Assembly: GCF_036946495.1 (NCBI RefSeq)
Contig: NZ_JAQIIX010000001.1
Span: 930,001 to 994,000, forward strand
Length of the DNA stretch: 64,000 nucleotides
Origin: Mycolicibacterium neoaurum
GTDB lineage: Bacteria; Actinomycetota; Actinomycetes; Mycobacteriales; Mycobacteriaceae
Direction: 5' to 3'
The translations under genes were made by a program, and so were the position numbers. How positions within the stretch are numbered: position 1 is the first letter of the stretch; each line of letters starts with the position of its first letter. Positions 1-12,924 of the stretch are shown here, in pieces. The notes beneath the pieces were generated by a model. The model was not told where the DNA came from. It searched no databases and saw nothing but the letters and a program-made list of their open reading frames with translations.

Positions 1-25
1 CGGGCTCTCGCCGCGCATACCGTGA
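1..25 (+). CDS. cydB: possible 3' end of cydB (partial)
   Basis: Frame 2 is open from the window edge and ends GLSPRIP-stop (TGA at 23-25), overlapping the GTG start of cydD as GTGA. Mycobacterial cydD normally follows cydB, so this is probably the CydB C-terminus. Seven residues are too few to confirm it. Confidence 0.35.
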
Positions 26-1680
26 GTTCGACCGCACCGGGCCTGCCCGCGGCGCTGTGGTCGACCAACTCGGGCATGCGCCGCTACATCGCGGCAATGG
101 TGGCCTACGGCACGGTGATCGCGGCGGCCACCATCGCCGCCGCCTGGATCCTGGCCCACCTCGTGGCCGGTGTCATCACCGAACCGGCCACCCGCAGCCT
201 GGCGCACTGGCGCCTGCAGTTGGGGGCACTGGCCGCCGTCTGGGTGATCCGGGTGCTGGCCCAATGGCTGCAGGCGCGGCTGAGCCAGCGCGCCGCCACG
301 ACGGCGATCGGCGACCTGTCGGCGCGGGTGCTGCACACGGTGACCGAGATGAACCCGCAGCGCAGGCAGCAGGTGCTCGACGAGGCGACCGTGGTGGTGA
401 CCCGCGGCCTAGACGGTCTGCGGCCGTACTTCACCGGCTACCTACCCACCGTGGCGCTCGCCGGAATCCTCACCCCCGCAACGGTTATCGTCATCGCCGT
501 CGCGGACTGGCAGGCCGCCGCGGTGGTGGCGATCGCCCTGCCGCTCATCCCGCTGTTCATGGTGCTCATCGGTAAGCTCACCGCCGATCGCTCGGCGGCC
601 GCCCTGGCCGCGATGACGACACTGCAATCACGATTGCTGGACCTGGTCGCCGGCATTCCCACCCTGCGCGCCCTGGGCCGCGCCGGTGGACCCGCCGACC
701 GTATCGCCACCCTGGCCGCCGCGCACCGGCGCTCGGCGATGCAGACGCTGCGCATCGCCTTCCTGTCGGCGGCCGTGCTGGAACTCATCGCCACCCTTGG
801 GGTCGCACTGGTGGCCGTCAATGTGGGCCTGCGCCTGGTGTTCGGTGATATGACATTGGTGGCGGCGCTGACCGCGCTGCTGCTGGCCCCCGAGGTCTTC
901 TGGCCGCTGCGCCGCGTCGGAGTGCAGTTCCACGCCGCCCAGGACGGCAAGACCGCCGCCGATGCCGCGCTGAACCTGCTCCAGACACACTCGAGCAGGC
1001 CGAACGGAACACAGCATGTCACCGGGGAACACATCGAGATCGACCTGCGCGGTCTGACGGTGCGCGGTCGCGACGGTGCCGCCCCGGACGGCCTGTCCGA
1101 ATCGCTGCGGCCCGGTGCGGTCACCGTGCTCACCGGACCCAACGGCGCCGGCAAAAGCACCACCCTGCAGGCGATCCTGGGTCTGTTGGAACCCGACGCC
1201 GGACAGATTCTCATCGACGGCACCGATCTGGCCGAGATCGATCGGGAACAGTGGTGGACCCGCGTGGCCTGGCTACCGCAACGACCCGCCTTGCTACCCG
1301 GCACCATCCGGGCCAACCTGGAACTGTTCGGACCGCTCGTCGACCTCGACGCCGCATGCCGAGCATCGGATTTCGATTCGGTGCTGGCGACACTCCCCGA
1401 CGGACTCGACACCGTGATCGGCAGGGACGGCGCAGGATTGTCGCTCGGGCAGCGACAACGGCTGGGGCTGGCGCGCGCGCTGGGCTCCTGCGCCCCGGTG
1501 CTGCTGCTCGACGAGCCGACCGCACATCTGGACGCCGACGCCGAAATGATTGTCCTGGAATCCATTCGGACCAGGGCACAGGCCGGATGCACCGTCGTGG
1601 TGGTGGGTCACCGCGCTCCGGTGCTGGGCATCGCCGACCGGATCGTACCGTTGGGAGGTGCCGTCGGTGTCCATCCGTGA
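22..1680 (+). CDS. cydD: CydD, ABC transporter ATP-binding/permease for cytochrome bd assembly
   Basis: One half of the heterodimeric CydDC exporter, which moves thiols/haem-related compounds across the inner membrane and is needed to assemble cytochrome bd oxidase. The 552-residue protein has an N-terminal six-helix ABC permease domain (about residues 20-320) and a C-terminal ATPase. Walker A GPNGAGKST lies near residue 372, the signature LSLGQRQ near 473 and Walker B VLLLDEP near 494. The GTG start at 22 overlaps an upstream TGA (GTGA), which suggests coupling to cydB. cydC follows with a short overlap. Length and motifs are normal for the family. Confidence 0.95.
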   Translation: MSSTAPGLPAALWSTNSGMRRYIAAMVAYGTVIAAATIAAAWILAHLVAGVITEPATRSLAHWRLQLGALAAVWVIRVLAQWLQARLSQRAATTAIGDLSARVLHTVTEMNPQRRQQVLDEATVVVTRGLDGLRPYFTGYLPTVALAGILTPATVIVIAVADWQAAAVVAIALPLIPLFMVLIGKLTADRSAAALAAMTTLQSRLLDLVAGIPTLRALGRAGGPADRIATLAAAHRRSAMQTLRIAFLSAAVLELIATLGVALVAVNVGLRLVFGDMTLVAALTALLLAPEVFWPLRRVGVQFHAAQDGKTAADAALNLLQTHSSRPNGTQHVTGEHIEIDLRGLTVRGRDGAAPDGLSESLRPGAVTVLTGPNGAGKSTTLQAILGLLEPDAGQILIDGTDLAEIDREQWWTRVAWLPQRPALLPGTIRANLELFGPLVDLDAACRASDFDSVLATLPDGLDTVIGRDGAGLSLGQRQRLGLARALGSCAPVLLLDEPTAHLDADAEMIVLESIRTRAQAGCTVVVVGHRAPVLGIADRIVPLGGAVGVHP

Positions 1681-3172
1681 GGTCATCGCGCTGCTGCGTC
1701 CCAGGCTCCCCCGGCTGGTGTTGGCGGTGCTGTTCGGCACGCTGGCGCTGGGCAGCGCACTGGCCCTTGCCGCCGTGGCCGCCTGGTTGATCACACGGGC
1801 CTGGCAGATGCCGCCGGTACTGGATCTGACCGTGGCCGTGGTGGCCGTCCGCGCGCTGGGAATCTCGCGCGGGATCTTCAGCTATTGCGAACGGCTGGCC
1901 ATCCACGACGCCGCGCTGCGCGCCGCGGGCAATGCCAGGGTCGGCCTGTACCGCCGCCTGGTCGCCGCACCACCGGAATCGGCACTGCGGATGGCCGGCG
2001 GCGAGCTGGTGGCCAGGGTCGGTAACTCGGTCGACGAACTGGCCGATGTGCTGGTGCGGTCGGTACTGCCGATATGCGTGGCCGCCGTGCTGTCTGTGGC
2101 CGCCGTGGGCGTCATCGCGGCGATCTCTCCGGCAGCGGCGCTGATACTGGCCGCCTGCCTGCTCGTCGCAGGCGTGCTGGCACCCGTACTGGCCGGGCGG
2201 GCGGCCGCGGCGACCGAGCTGTTGGCCGCGAGGCATCACGGCACGCGCGACACCGCCACCCTGGTCGCCCTCGAGCACGCCGACGAGCTCCGCGTGGCGG
2301 GCCGACTGGCCGGGGTCATCACCGAATCCGAACGCGCACACCGAGACTTCGGTGCCGCCACCGACGCCGCGGCCACACCGGCAGCGGCCGCGGCCGCGAT
2401 GTCCACCGCAGCGATCGGCGTGTCGGTAGTCGGGTCGGTGATCATCGGCATCCTGCTCGCCGACCACACCGCACCGACGGCACTGGCCGTCCTGATGTTG
2501 CTCCCGCTCTCGGCATTCGAGGCCACCAGCGCACTGCCGGCGGCCGCCGCGCAATGGGTGCGCTCCACACTGGCCGCACGGCAGCTGGCCGAGCTGACCG
2601 CTGTCGATCCCACCGGCCGGGTCCGGCCCGCCGTCCCGGCCATCGCGCCGGCACCCGGTGAGCGGATCGCCGTCGTCGGCCCCAGTGGTAGCGGCAAGAC
2701 CACCATGCTCATGGCGATCGCCGCGAACTATCCCGAAAGCCCGGTCACCGCAGCATTCTTCGCCGAGGACGCGCACCTGTTCGACACCACCGTGCGCGAC
2801 AACCTACTGGTCGGCCGCGGTGATGCCACCGATGCCGACCTGACCGCTGCCCTCGGCGAGGTCGGGCTCGGGCACTGGCTGGCCGGGTTGCCGGATGGGC
2901 TGGACACCATCCTGACCGGAGGTGCGGCTGCGGTATCGGCAGGCCAACGCCGGCGCCTGCTGCTGGCGCGGGCGCTGATCACCGATTTTCCGATCGTTCT
3001 GCTCGACGAACCCACCGAACATCTCGACGCCGCCGACAGTGACCGCCTCCTCACCGAGATCCTCACCCCCGACGGCATGTTCGCCGCGCGTCGCGCCGTC
3101 GTGGTGGCCACCCATCACCTTCCCGAGCACCTCGCCTGCCCGACGATCCGGATGCCGCAACCTGCCGGGTAA
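1667..3172 (+). CDS. cydC: CydC, ABC transporter ATP-binding/permease for cytochrome bd assembly
   Basis: Partner subunit of CydD. The chosen start is GTG at 1667, because GGAGG at 1654-1658 lies 8 nt upstream and the encoded protein then begins MSIREVIALLRP, as expected ahead of the first membrane helix. The frame is also open further upstream inside cydD, but that stretch encodes nothing family-like. The protein is 501 residues: permease helices, then Walker A GPSGSGKTT near residue 338, a diverged signature VSAGQ near 423 and Walker B VLLDEP near 445. The usual Q-loop glutamine appears replaced in FFAEDAHLF. The gene overlaps cydD by 14 bases, so co-translation is likely. Confidence 0.94.
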   Translation: MSIREVIALLRPRLPRLVLAVLFGTLALGSALALAAVAAWLITRAWQMPPVLDLTVAVVAVRALGISRGIFSYCERLAIHDAALRAAGNARVGLYRRLVAAPPESALRMAGGELVARVGNSVDELADVLVRSVLPICVAAVLSVAAVGVIAAISPAAALILAACLLVAGVLAPVLAGRAAAATELLAARHHGTRDTATLVALEHADELRVAGRLAGVITESERAHRDFGAATDAAATPAAAAAAMSTAAIGVSVVGSVIIGILLADHTAPTALAVLMLLPLSAFEATSALPAAAAQWVRSTLAARQLAELTAVDPTGRVRPAVPAIAPAPGERIAVVGPSGSGKTTMLMAIAANYPESPVTAAFFAEDAHLFDTTVRDNLLVGRGDATDADLTAALGEVGLGHWLAGLPDGLDTILTGGAAAVSAGQRRRLLLARALITDFPIVLLDEPTEHLDAADSDRLLTEILTPDGMFAARRAVVVATHHLPEHLACPTIRMPQPAG

Positions 3173-3183
3173 CGTTGCCGTCC

Positions 3184-3630
3184 ATGAGCTACCAGCCCGC
3201 TGCGGCACCGCCGCCGTACCCGGCCCCGCCTGCCGGACCCCGCAACGGGGCGGGCACCGGGGCGCTGGTGGTGGCGGTGGCCGCACTGGTGTTCTCGTGG
3301 AGTGTCATCGGCGGGGTGATCGGCGGCATCATCGCGGCGGTCCTCGGCATCACCGGCCGCGGCCGCGCGCGTCGTGGCGAGGCCGACAACGGCCCCATCG
3401 CCACCGCGGGGATGGCTCTGGGCGCGCTCGCGGTGGTCGTCGGCATCGCGGCCGTCCCGGTATGGTCGGGATTTCTCGGCGACGCCGGGGTCGGCGATTA
3501 CCTCAGCTGCATGGAGAAGGCGATCGGCCAATCGGGCACATCGCTGGACCCGGCCGCACAACAGAAGTGCGAGAACGAGTTTCAGGACCGCATCGAGCAC
3601 ATCTCCGGCCTGGGAACGGCCGGCGGCTAA
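3184..3630 (+). CDS. DUF4190-type small membrane protein
   Basis: A 148-residue protein. A proline/alanine-rich N-terminus (MSYQPAAAPPPYPAPP) precedes two hydrophobic segments of the DUF4190 type (about residues 25-57 and 75-98), separated by a basic loop with GRGRARRGE. After the membrane part comes a short exterior-type tail with two cysteines (SCMEK, QKCENE) that could form a disulfide. ATG at 3184 was chosen; an in-frame TTG at 3175 sits directly after the cydC stop. Function is unknown. It ends head-to-head with tesB, the stop codons overlapping at 3627-3630. Confidence 0.8.
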   Translation: MSYQPAAAPPPYPAPPAGPRNGAGTGALVVAVAALVFSWSVIGGVIGGIIAAVLGITGRGRARRGEADNGPIATAGMALGALAVVVGIAAVPVWSGFLGDAGVGDYLSCMEKAIGQSGTSLDPAAQQKCENEFQDRIEHISGLGTAGG

Positions 3631-4493
3631 CCCGTGCCGGGGAAATGCTTGACGATGCCCTCCTGCACGACGGTCGCCAGTACCCGTCCGTCCGTGTCGA
3701 AGAAGTGTCCGGTGCTCAGGCCGCGGGAGTCTGCCGCCACCGGTGACGATGTGGCATAGAGCACCCAGTCGTCGAAGCTGATCGGCCGGTGGAACCACAC
3801 CGAATGATTCATCGTGACGGCGAAGATCCGGTCGAAACCCCACGACAGACCGTGGGTGGTGATGATCGAGTCCAGCACCGTGGTGTCCGAGGAGTAGACC
3901 AGCGCCGCGGCGTGCAGCACCGGGTCCTCGGGCATCGGAGCGTCGGCGGTCATCCAGACCCGGTTGTGCTCCAGCCGTCCGCCCTTGTCCCGCATCACCC
4001 AGGCCGGGTCGTTGGTGTAACGCCATTGGATGGGCTTGAGCGCCTCGACGAACAACGGCACGGTTTCTTCGTAACCGACGAGCAGTTCCTCGATGGTCGG
4101 TAATCCGTCGGGATGTGGCACCTGTGGAACGGGCACGTTGTGCTCAAGCCCGCGTCCGCCCGCCAGATGTGAGACCAACGCGGTACCGAGGAGCACGCCG
4201 TCCTGGGTGACATCGACACGCCGGTTGGCGAACCGGCGCTCGTCGCGTAGCCGAACAACCTGGAAATGCAGGTCTTTCGTGGGATCACCGCCTGCGATGA
4301 AATGCATCGACAGCGTGCTGGGCGGCAGCTTCGGCGACACCGTGCGGCAGGCGGCGACGAAGGCCTGGGCCATCATCTGCCCGCCGAACGTCCGGATCGG
4401 GTTGCGGCTCGGGTGCGTTCCTGTGAACGCATCCTCACCATCCGGGCGGAGCGTCAGAACCGTCAGCAGTTCCTCGAGATGTTCCGCCGACAA
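3627..4493 (-). CDS. tesB: acyl-CoA thioesterase II (TesB family)
   Basis: Hydrolyses acyl-CoA to free fatty acid and CoA. The 288 residues form the double hot-dog fold typical of TesB, with the N-terminal motif NPIRTFGGQMMAQAF (about residues 31-45) and the second hot-dog region containing GFDRIFAVTMNHSVWFHRP (about 219-237). Length is standard. The neighbour pyk, 9 nt upstream on the same strand, matches the pykA-tesB1 pairing known from M. tuberculosis (Rv1617-Rv1618). Its stop overlaps that of the convergent DUF4190 gene. Confidence 0.93.
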   Translation of the reverse strand: MSAEHLEELLTVLTLRPDGEDAFTGTHPSRNPIRTFGGQMMAQAFVAACRTVSPKLPPSTLSMHFIAGGDPTKDLHFQVVRLRDERRFANRRVDVTQDGVLLGTALVSHLAGGRGLEHNVPVPQVPHPDGLPTIEELLVGYEETVPLFVEALKPIQWRYTNDPAWVMRDKGGRLEHNRVWMTADAPMPEDPVLHAAALVYSSDTTVLDSIITTHGLSWGFDRIFAVTMNHSVWFHRPISFDDWVLYATSSPVAADSRGLSTGHFFDTDGRVLATVVQEGIVKHFPGTG

Positions 4494-4502
4494 GTCGCTC
4501 CC

Positions 4503-5921
4503 CTAGTGGTCGTCCTCACCGATCCGGTGCACGTGGATCAGGTTGGTCGAGCCTACTGTGCCCGGAGGAGCACCCGCGACGATGACCACCAGGTCGCCAC
4601 GCTTGTAGCGGCCCAGGTCCAGCAGCGCCTGGTCGACCTGACGGATCATGCCATCGGTGGTCTGCATGTGCGGGACGATGAAGGTCTCGGTCCCCCAGGT
4701 CAGCGCCAGCTGGCTGCGCACCTCTGGCAGCGCGGTGAAGGCGAGCAGCGGCAGCGGCGTGTGCAGCCGGGCGAGCCTGCGGACGGTGTCACCGGACTGG
4801 GTGAACGCCACCAGCGCCTTGGCCTCCAGCCGCTCGCCGATATCGCGGGCGGCGTAGGAGATGACACCGCGCTTGGTGCGCGGCACGTGGGTCAGCGGCG
4901 GCGCCTCGGTGGAGTTCGACTCGACGGCCTTCACGATGCGCGCCATCGTGCGCACCGCCTCAAGGGCGTATTTGCCGACGGAGGTCTCACCGGAGAGCAT
5001 CACCGCGTCGGCGCCGTCGAGCACCGCGTTGGCGACGTCGGAGGCCTCGGCCCGGGTGGGCCGGGAGTTCTCGATCATCGACTCCAGCATCTGGGTGGCG
5101 ACGATGACGGGCTTGGCGTTCTCGCGGGCCATCTGGATGGCCCGCTTCTGCACCAGCGGGACCTCTTCCAGGGGCAATTCGACACCGAGGTCACCACGGG
5201 CCACCATGATGGCGTCGAAGGCCAGCACGATCGCCTCGAGGTTCTCGATGGCCTCGGGCTTCTCGAGCTTGGCGATGACGGGCACCCGGCGACCGACTCG
5301 GTCCATCACCTCGTGCACCAACTCGATATCGGCCGGTGAGCGCACGAACGACAGCGCCACCAGGTCGACACCGAGGCGCAGCGCGAACTCCAGGTCGGCG
5401 ATGTCCTTCTCCGAGAGCGCAGGCACCGAGACGTTCATGCCGGGCAGCGAGAGGCCCTTGTTGTTGCTGACCCGACCGCCTTCGGTCACCTGGCAGACCA
5501 CGTCGTTCCCGTCGATGTGCTCGACGACCAGTCCGACGTTGCCGTCGTCGACGAGCAAGCGGTCGCCGGGTGCCGCATCCACGGCCAGTTGCTTGTAGGT
5601 GGTGGACACCCGGTCATGGGTGCCCATGAAGTCGTCGACGGTGATGCGCACCGTCTCGCCGGCCTGCCACAACGTGGCGCCGGTGGCGAACCGCCCCAGC
5701 CGGATCTTGGGTCCCTGCAGGTCGGCCAGGATGCCGACGGCGCGTCCGGTGTAGTCGGAGGCGGCCCGGACCCGGCGGTAGGACTCTTCGTGGTCGGCGT
5801 GGTCACCATGGCTGAAATTCAGCCGCGCCACATCCATGCCTGCCTCTACGAGGTCACGCACGGACTCGTCGGTGGCGGTGGCGGGGCCGAGGGTACAGAC
5901 GATTTTTCCGCGTCTATTCAC
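4503..5921 (-). CDS. pyk: pyruvate kinase
   Basis: Catalyses phosphoenolpyruvate + ADP to pyruvate + ATP, the last step of glycolysis, in the cytosol. The 472 residues begin MNRRGKIVCTLGPATATDE. The substrate-binding RLNFSHGDH (about 33-41), the active-site stretch VPVIAKLEKPEAIENL (about 213-228) with its catalytic lysine, and MVARGDLGVELPLEEVPLVQK (positions 5143-5205) are intact. GTG at 5921 is the start. The gene lies between gltD and tesB on the same strand, with 64 bases to gltD that contain a tandem repeat and a possible TAAGCT -10 element (5929-5934). Confidence 0.97.
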   Translation of the reverse strand: MNRRGKIVCTLGPATATDESVRDLVEAGMDVARLNFSHGDHADHEESYRRVRAASDYTGRAVGILADLQGPKIRLGRFATGATLWQAGETVRITVDDFMGTHDRVSTTYKQLAVDAAPGDRLLVDDGNVGLVVEHIDGNDVVCQVTEGGRVSNNKGLSLPGMNVSVPALSEKDIADLEFALRLGVDLVALSFVRSPADIELVHEVMDRVGRRVPVIAKLEKPEAIENLEAIVLAFDAIMVARGDLGVELPLEEVPLVQKRAIQMARENAKPVIVATQMLESMIENSRPTRAEASDVANAVLDGADAVMLSGETSVGKYALEAVRTMARIVKAVESNSTEAPPLTHVPRTKRGVISYAARDIGERLEAKALVAFTQSGDTVRRLARLHTPLPLLAFTALPEVRSQLALTWGTETFIVPHMQTTDGMIRQVDQALLDLGRYKRGDLVVIVAGAPPGTVGSTNLIHVHRIGEDDH

Positions 5922-5960
5922 GCTGGGGAGCTTACTCGTTGATCGATTCAGATGACCATT

Positions 5961-5986
5961 CAGACCGGAGTGTCAGACCGGAGTGT
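5961..5986. repeat. 13-bp tandem duplication in the gltD-pyk gap
   Basis: CAGACCGGAGTGT occurs twice head-to-tail (5961-5973 and 5974-5986), immediately 3' of and touching the gltD stop codon. Spacing is exact and both copies are perfect. Confidence 0.85.
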
Positions 5987-7480
5987 CAGACGGCGGCCAG
6001 CGGCAGTGACCCGGGCCGCACCGGTGCGGGCAACTCGGACTCGCCCATCAGGTACAGGTCGACCGCGCGCGCGGCGCTACGCCCCTCGGCGATGGCCCAC
6101 ACGATCAGCGAGGCGCCGCGGTGGGCGTCGCCGCAGACGAACACCCCGGGCTCCTCGGTCTGCCAGTCCGATCCGCAGGGCAGCGCGCCGCGCCCGTTCG
6201 TGGTGAGCCCGAGACCCGCCAACAGCGGCATCTGCTCGACACCCTCGAAACCGATGGCCAGCAGCGCCAGCTCACAGGGGATCTCGAACGGATCGCCTAC
6301 CGGGACGATGTGGCGGCGACCGTCGCCGTCACGTTGCACCCGCACCTCGGCGATCTGCACCGCGCGCAGCGCCCCCTGCTCGTCACCGACAAAACGCTGC
6401 ACAGCGACCTCGAACCGGCGTTCCCCACCCTCGGCGTGCGCGGGCGAGGTCCGCAGCACCAGCGGCCAGGTCGGCCACGGCGAGCGATCCTCGTCACGGG
6501 TCCGCGGCGGTTCGGGGTTGTAGTCGAGCTGGGTCACCGAGACCGCACCCTGCCGGTGCGCGGTACCCAGACAGTCCGCGCCGGTGTCACCGCCGCCGAT
6601 GATGACCACACGCTTGCCGGCGGCCGTCGGTTCGGCGGCTCGGTCCCCCTCACACTCCTTGTTCGCCGCGACCAGATGCTCCATGGCCAGGTGAACCCCG
6701 GCGAGATCGCGGCCGGCCACGTCGGTATCGCGGGCCTGCAGCGCACCGACCGCCAGCACGATCGCGTCGTGCTGTGCCCGCAACGCCTCGACCGACAGAT
6801 CGACACCGACCTCACAGTCGGTCACGAATCTGGTTCCCTCCGCGCGCATCTGGGCCAATCGCTGGTCGAGACCGGATTTCTCCAGCTTGTACTCGGGGAT
6901 GCCGTAGCGCATCAGTCCGCCGATGCGGTCATCGCGTTCGTAGACGGTCACCTCGTGTCCGGCCCGGGTCAGCTGTTGGGCGGCCGCCAGACCTGCCGGA
7001 CCCGAGCCGACCACGGCCACACTGCGTCCGGTGGATATGGCAGCAGGCTGCGGCACCACGGCACCGGTCAGCCAGGCGTGATCGGCGATGGTCTGTTCGA
7101 TGCGCTTGATGGTGACGCTGCCGCCGGTGGCGGTCTCGGCGATGGACAACACGCAGGCCGCCTCGCACGGTGCGGGGCACAGCCGACCGGTGAACTCGGG
7201 GAAGTTGTTGGTGGCGTGCAGCCGGTCGCTGGCCGCGTCCCAGCGTCCGCGCCGGACCAGGTCGTTCCACTCGGGGATCAGGTTGCCCAGCGGGCAGCCC
7301 GCGGTTCCCGAGTGGCAGAACGGGATACCGCAATCCATACAGCGCCGGGCCTGTTGGGACACCTCGGCTGCCCGTTCCGCCGGCGGTCGGCTCTCGTAGA
7401 CCTCACGCCAGTCCCCCACTCGTTCGTCGACGGGGCGCTTGACGGCCTCGTGTTTCCCGACGCGCAGAAACCCGGTGGGA

Positions 7481-7488
<8 letters not shown>
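5986..7488 (-). CDS. gltD: glutamate synthase (NADPH) small subunit
   Basis: Delivers electrons from NADPH through FAD and 4Fe-4S clusters to GltB for the conversion of glutamine plus 2-oxoglutarate to two glutamates. The 500-residue form starts at GTG 7488 (VADPTGFLRVGKHE), overlapping the gltB stop by 8 bases; the frame is open further upstream but only inside gltB. Visible motifs are the N-terminal cluster cysteines (CMDCGIPFCHSG, GCPLGN, LCPAPCEAAC), the FAD fingerprint VVGSGPAGLAAA and the NADPH fingerprint VIIGGGDTGADC. The coupled gltB-gltD order is standard. Confidence 0.96.
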
Positions 7489-12022
<4,534 letters not shown>

Positions 12023-12080
12023 CCGGATGCCTCCGCAGTCTTCATGGCGTATCGAAGGGACTGCATCGGCCCGCATCGGC

Positions 12081-12086
12081 AGTGTA
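12081..12086 (-). promoter_or_regulatory. putative -10 element upstream of gltB
   Basis: TACACT on the minus strand fits the mycobacterial TANNNT -10 pattern and would place transcription start about 50 nt before the gltB TTG codon. No convincing -35 hexamer is visible. Confidence 0.3.
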
Positions 12087-12100
12087 TCAGCGCGGCGGGT

Positions 12101-12505
12101 TCACCACCCGGTGGAAACCGTCGGTACCAGCGGAAAGCCGGGCCAGTTCCGCACCACCGTCCAGGCAACAAGGGCCAGCACGACGGTGATCGTCGCGGCG
12201 GGTGGCATCAGTCTGCGTCCCTGCCGCCAGCGCACCGCCAACCACAGCAGCAGCATCGGGATCCCGGCGAGCATGAAGACGTTGTCGACCACGGCGGCGG
12301 CAAGATCACCGTGCAGGACATCGTGGGTCATCCGCAGACCACCGCACGCCGGGCATTGGAAACCGGTCAGCGTCTTGAACGGGCAGGCGGGGAAGAAACC
12401 GGGCCGGTGCGGGTCGCCGAGGCCGATATAGGTCAGCGCACCGGCCAGTCCGAGTCCGGCGGCGAGGACGCCCGCCCGCCCGAGGGTGACCGTGCTAGGT
12501 GCCAT
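12101..12505 (-). CDS. DUF2752 membrane protein
   Basis: A 134-residue predicted membrane protein of the DUF2752 family. The family signature is clear: CPFKTLTGFQCPACGGLRM with paired cysteines near residues 40-60, flanked by an N-terminal membrane helix (about 8-28) and two C-terminal helices (about 75-92 and 100-118). ATG at 12505 is preferred to the adjacent upstream GTG. Its start lies inside the 3' end of the TM2 gene, so the two are probably co-translated. The molecular role of the family is not known. Confidence 0.85.
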   Translation of the reverse strand: MAPSTVTLGRAGVLAAGLGLAGALTYIGLGDPHRPGFFPACPFKTLTGFQCPACGGLRMTHDVLHGDLAAAVVDNVFMLAGIPMLLLWLAVRWRQGRRLMPPAATITVVLALVAWTVVRNWPGFPLVPTVSTGW

Positions 12506-12920
12506 CACGCAGGGGTCGGCCGTGTGGATCGCGCACCTTGTCGGTGAGGATCAAGATGGCGTCGATGAGACCCCAGATGACGGCGCCGATACCGCAGGTC
12601 GCCAATCCGACGATCAGCTGGGCGATGCCGAAGCCCGTCTGCCCGAGGTAGATGCGGCCGATCCCGACCAGGCCGAAGAGTCCGAGCAACTGCAGCAGAC
12701 CGGCGATGGTCTTGGACTTGTCCGAGAACGGTTCACCGGTGACCGGGTGCCTGCCGAACGGAGCCGATGGATCGTAGCCGGGCATGCCGCCCGGCCCCAG
12801 GTATCCGCCGGGGTACGGCGGCGGGAACTGGCTCGGCTGGTACTGGGGCGGCTGGTAGCCCGGCGGCGGGCCGAAGTTCCCGGGGTCGGACGACTGCGGA
12901 TAGGACTGCGGATCCGTCAT
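12495..12920 (-). CDS. TM2 domain-containing protein
   Basis: A 141-residue protein. The proline/tyrosine/glycine-rich N-terminal half (residues 1-60) ends in a short GRHPVTGEPFSDKSKT linker, then a TM2 domain with two membrane helices (about 68-90 and 96-118) around a conserved turn (GRIYLGQTGFGIAQLIV). A hydrophilic tail with DKVRDPHGRPL follows. Proline-rich TM2 proteins are common in mycobacteria and of unknown function. The gene overlaps the downstream DUF2752 gene by 11 bases and is convergent to nothing; mqo follows upstream on the same strand. Confidence 0.85.
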   Translation of the reverse strand: MTDPQSYPQSSDPGNFGPPPGYQPPQYQPSQFPPPYPGGYLGPGGMPGYDPSAPFGRHPVTGEPFSDKSKTIAGLLQLLGLFGLVGIGRIYLGQTGFGIAQLIVGLATCGIGAVIWGLIDAILILTDKVRDPHGRPLRDGT

Positions 12921-12924
12921 TCCC

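Noticed and set aside
1211..2776. 521-codon minus-strand frame across cydD/cydC
   Set aside because: Low-complexity Gly/Arg/His translation opposite two well-supported ABC proteins; typical high-GC artefact.
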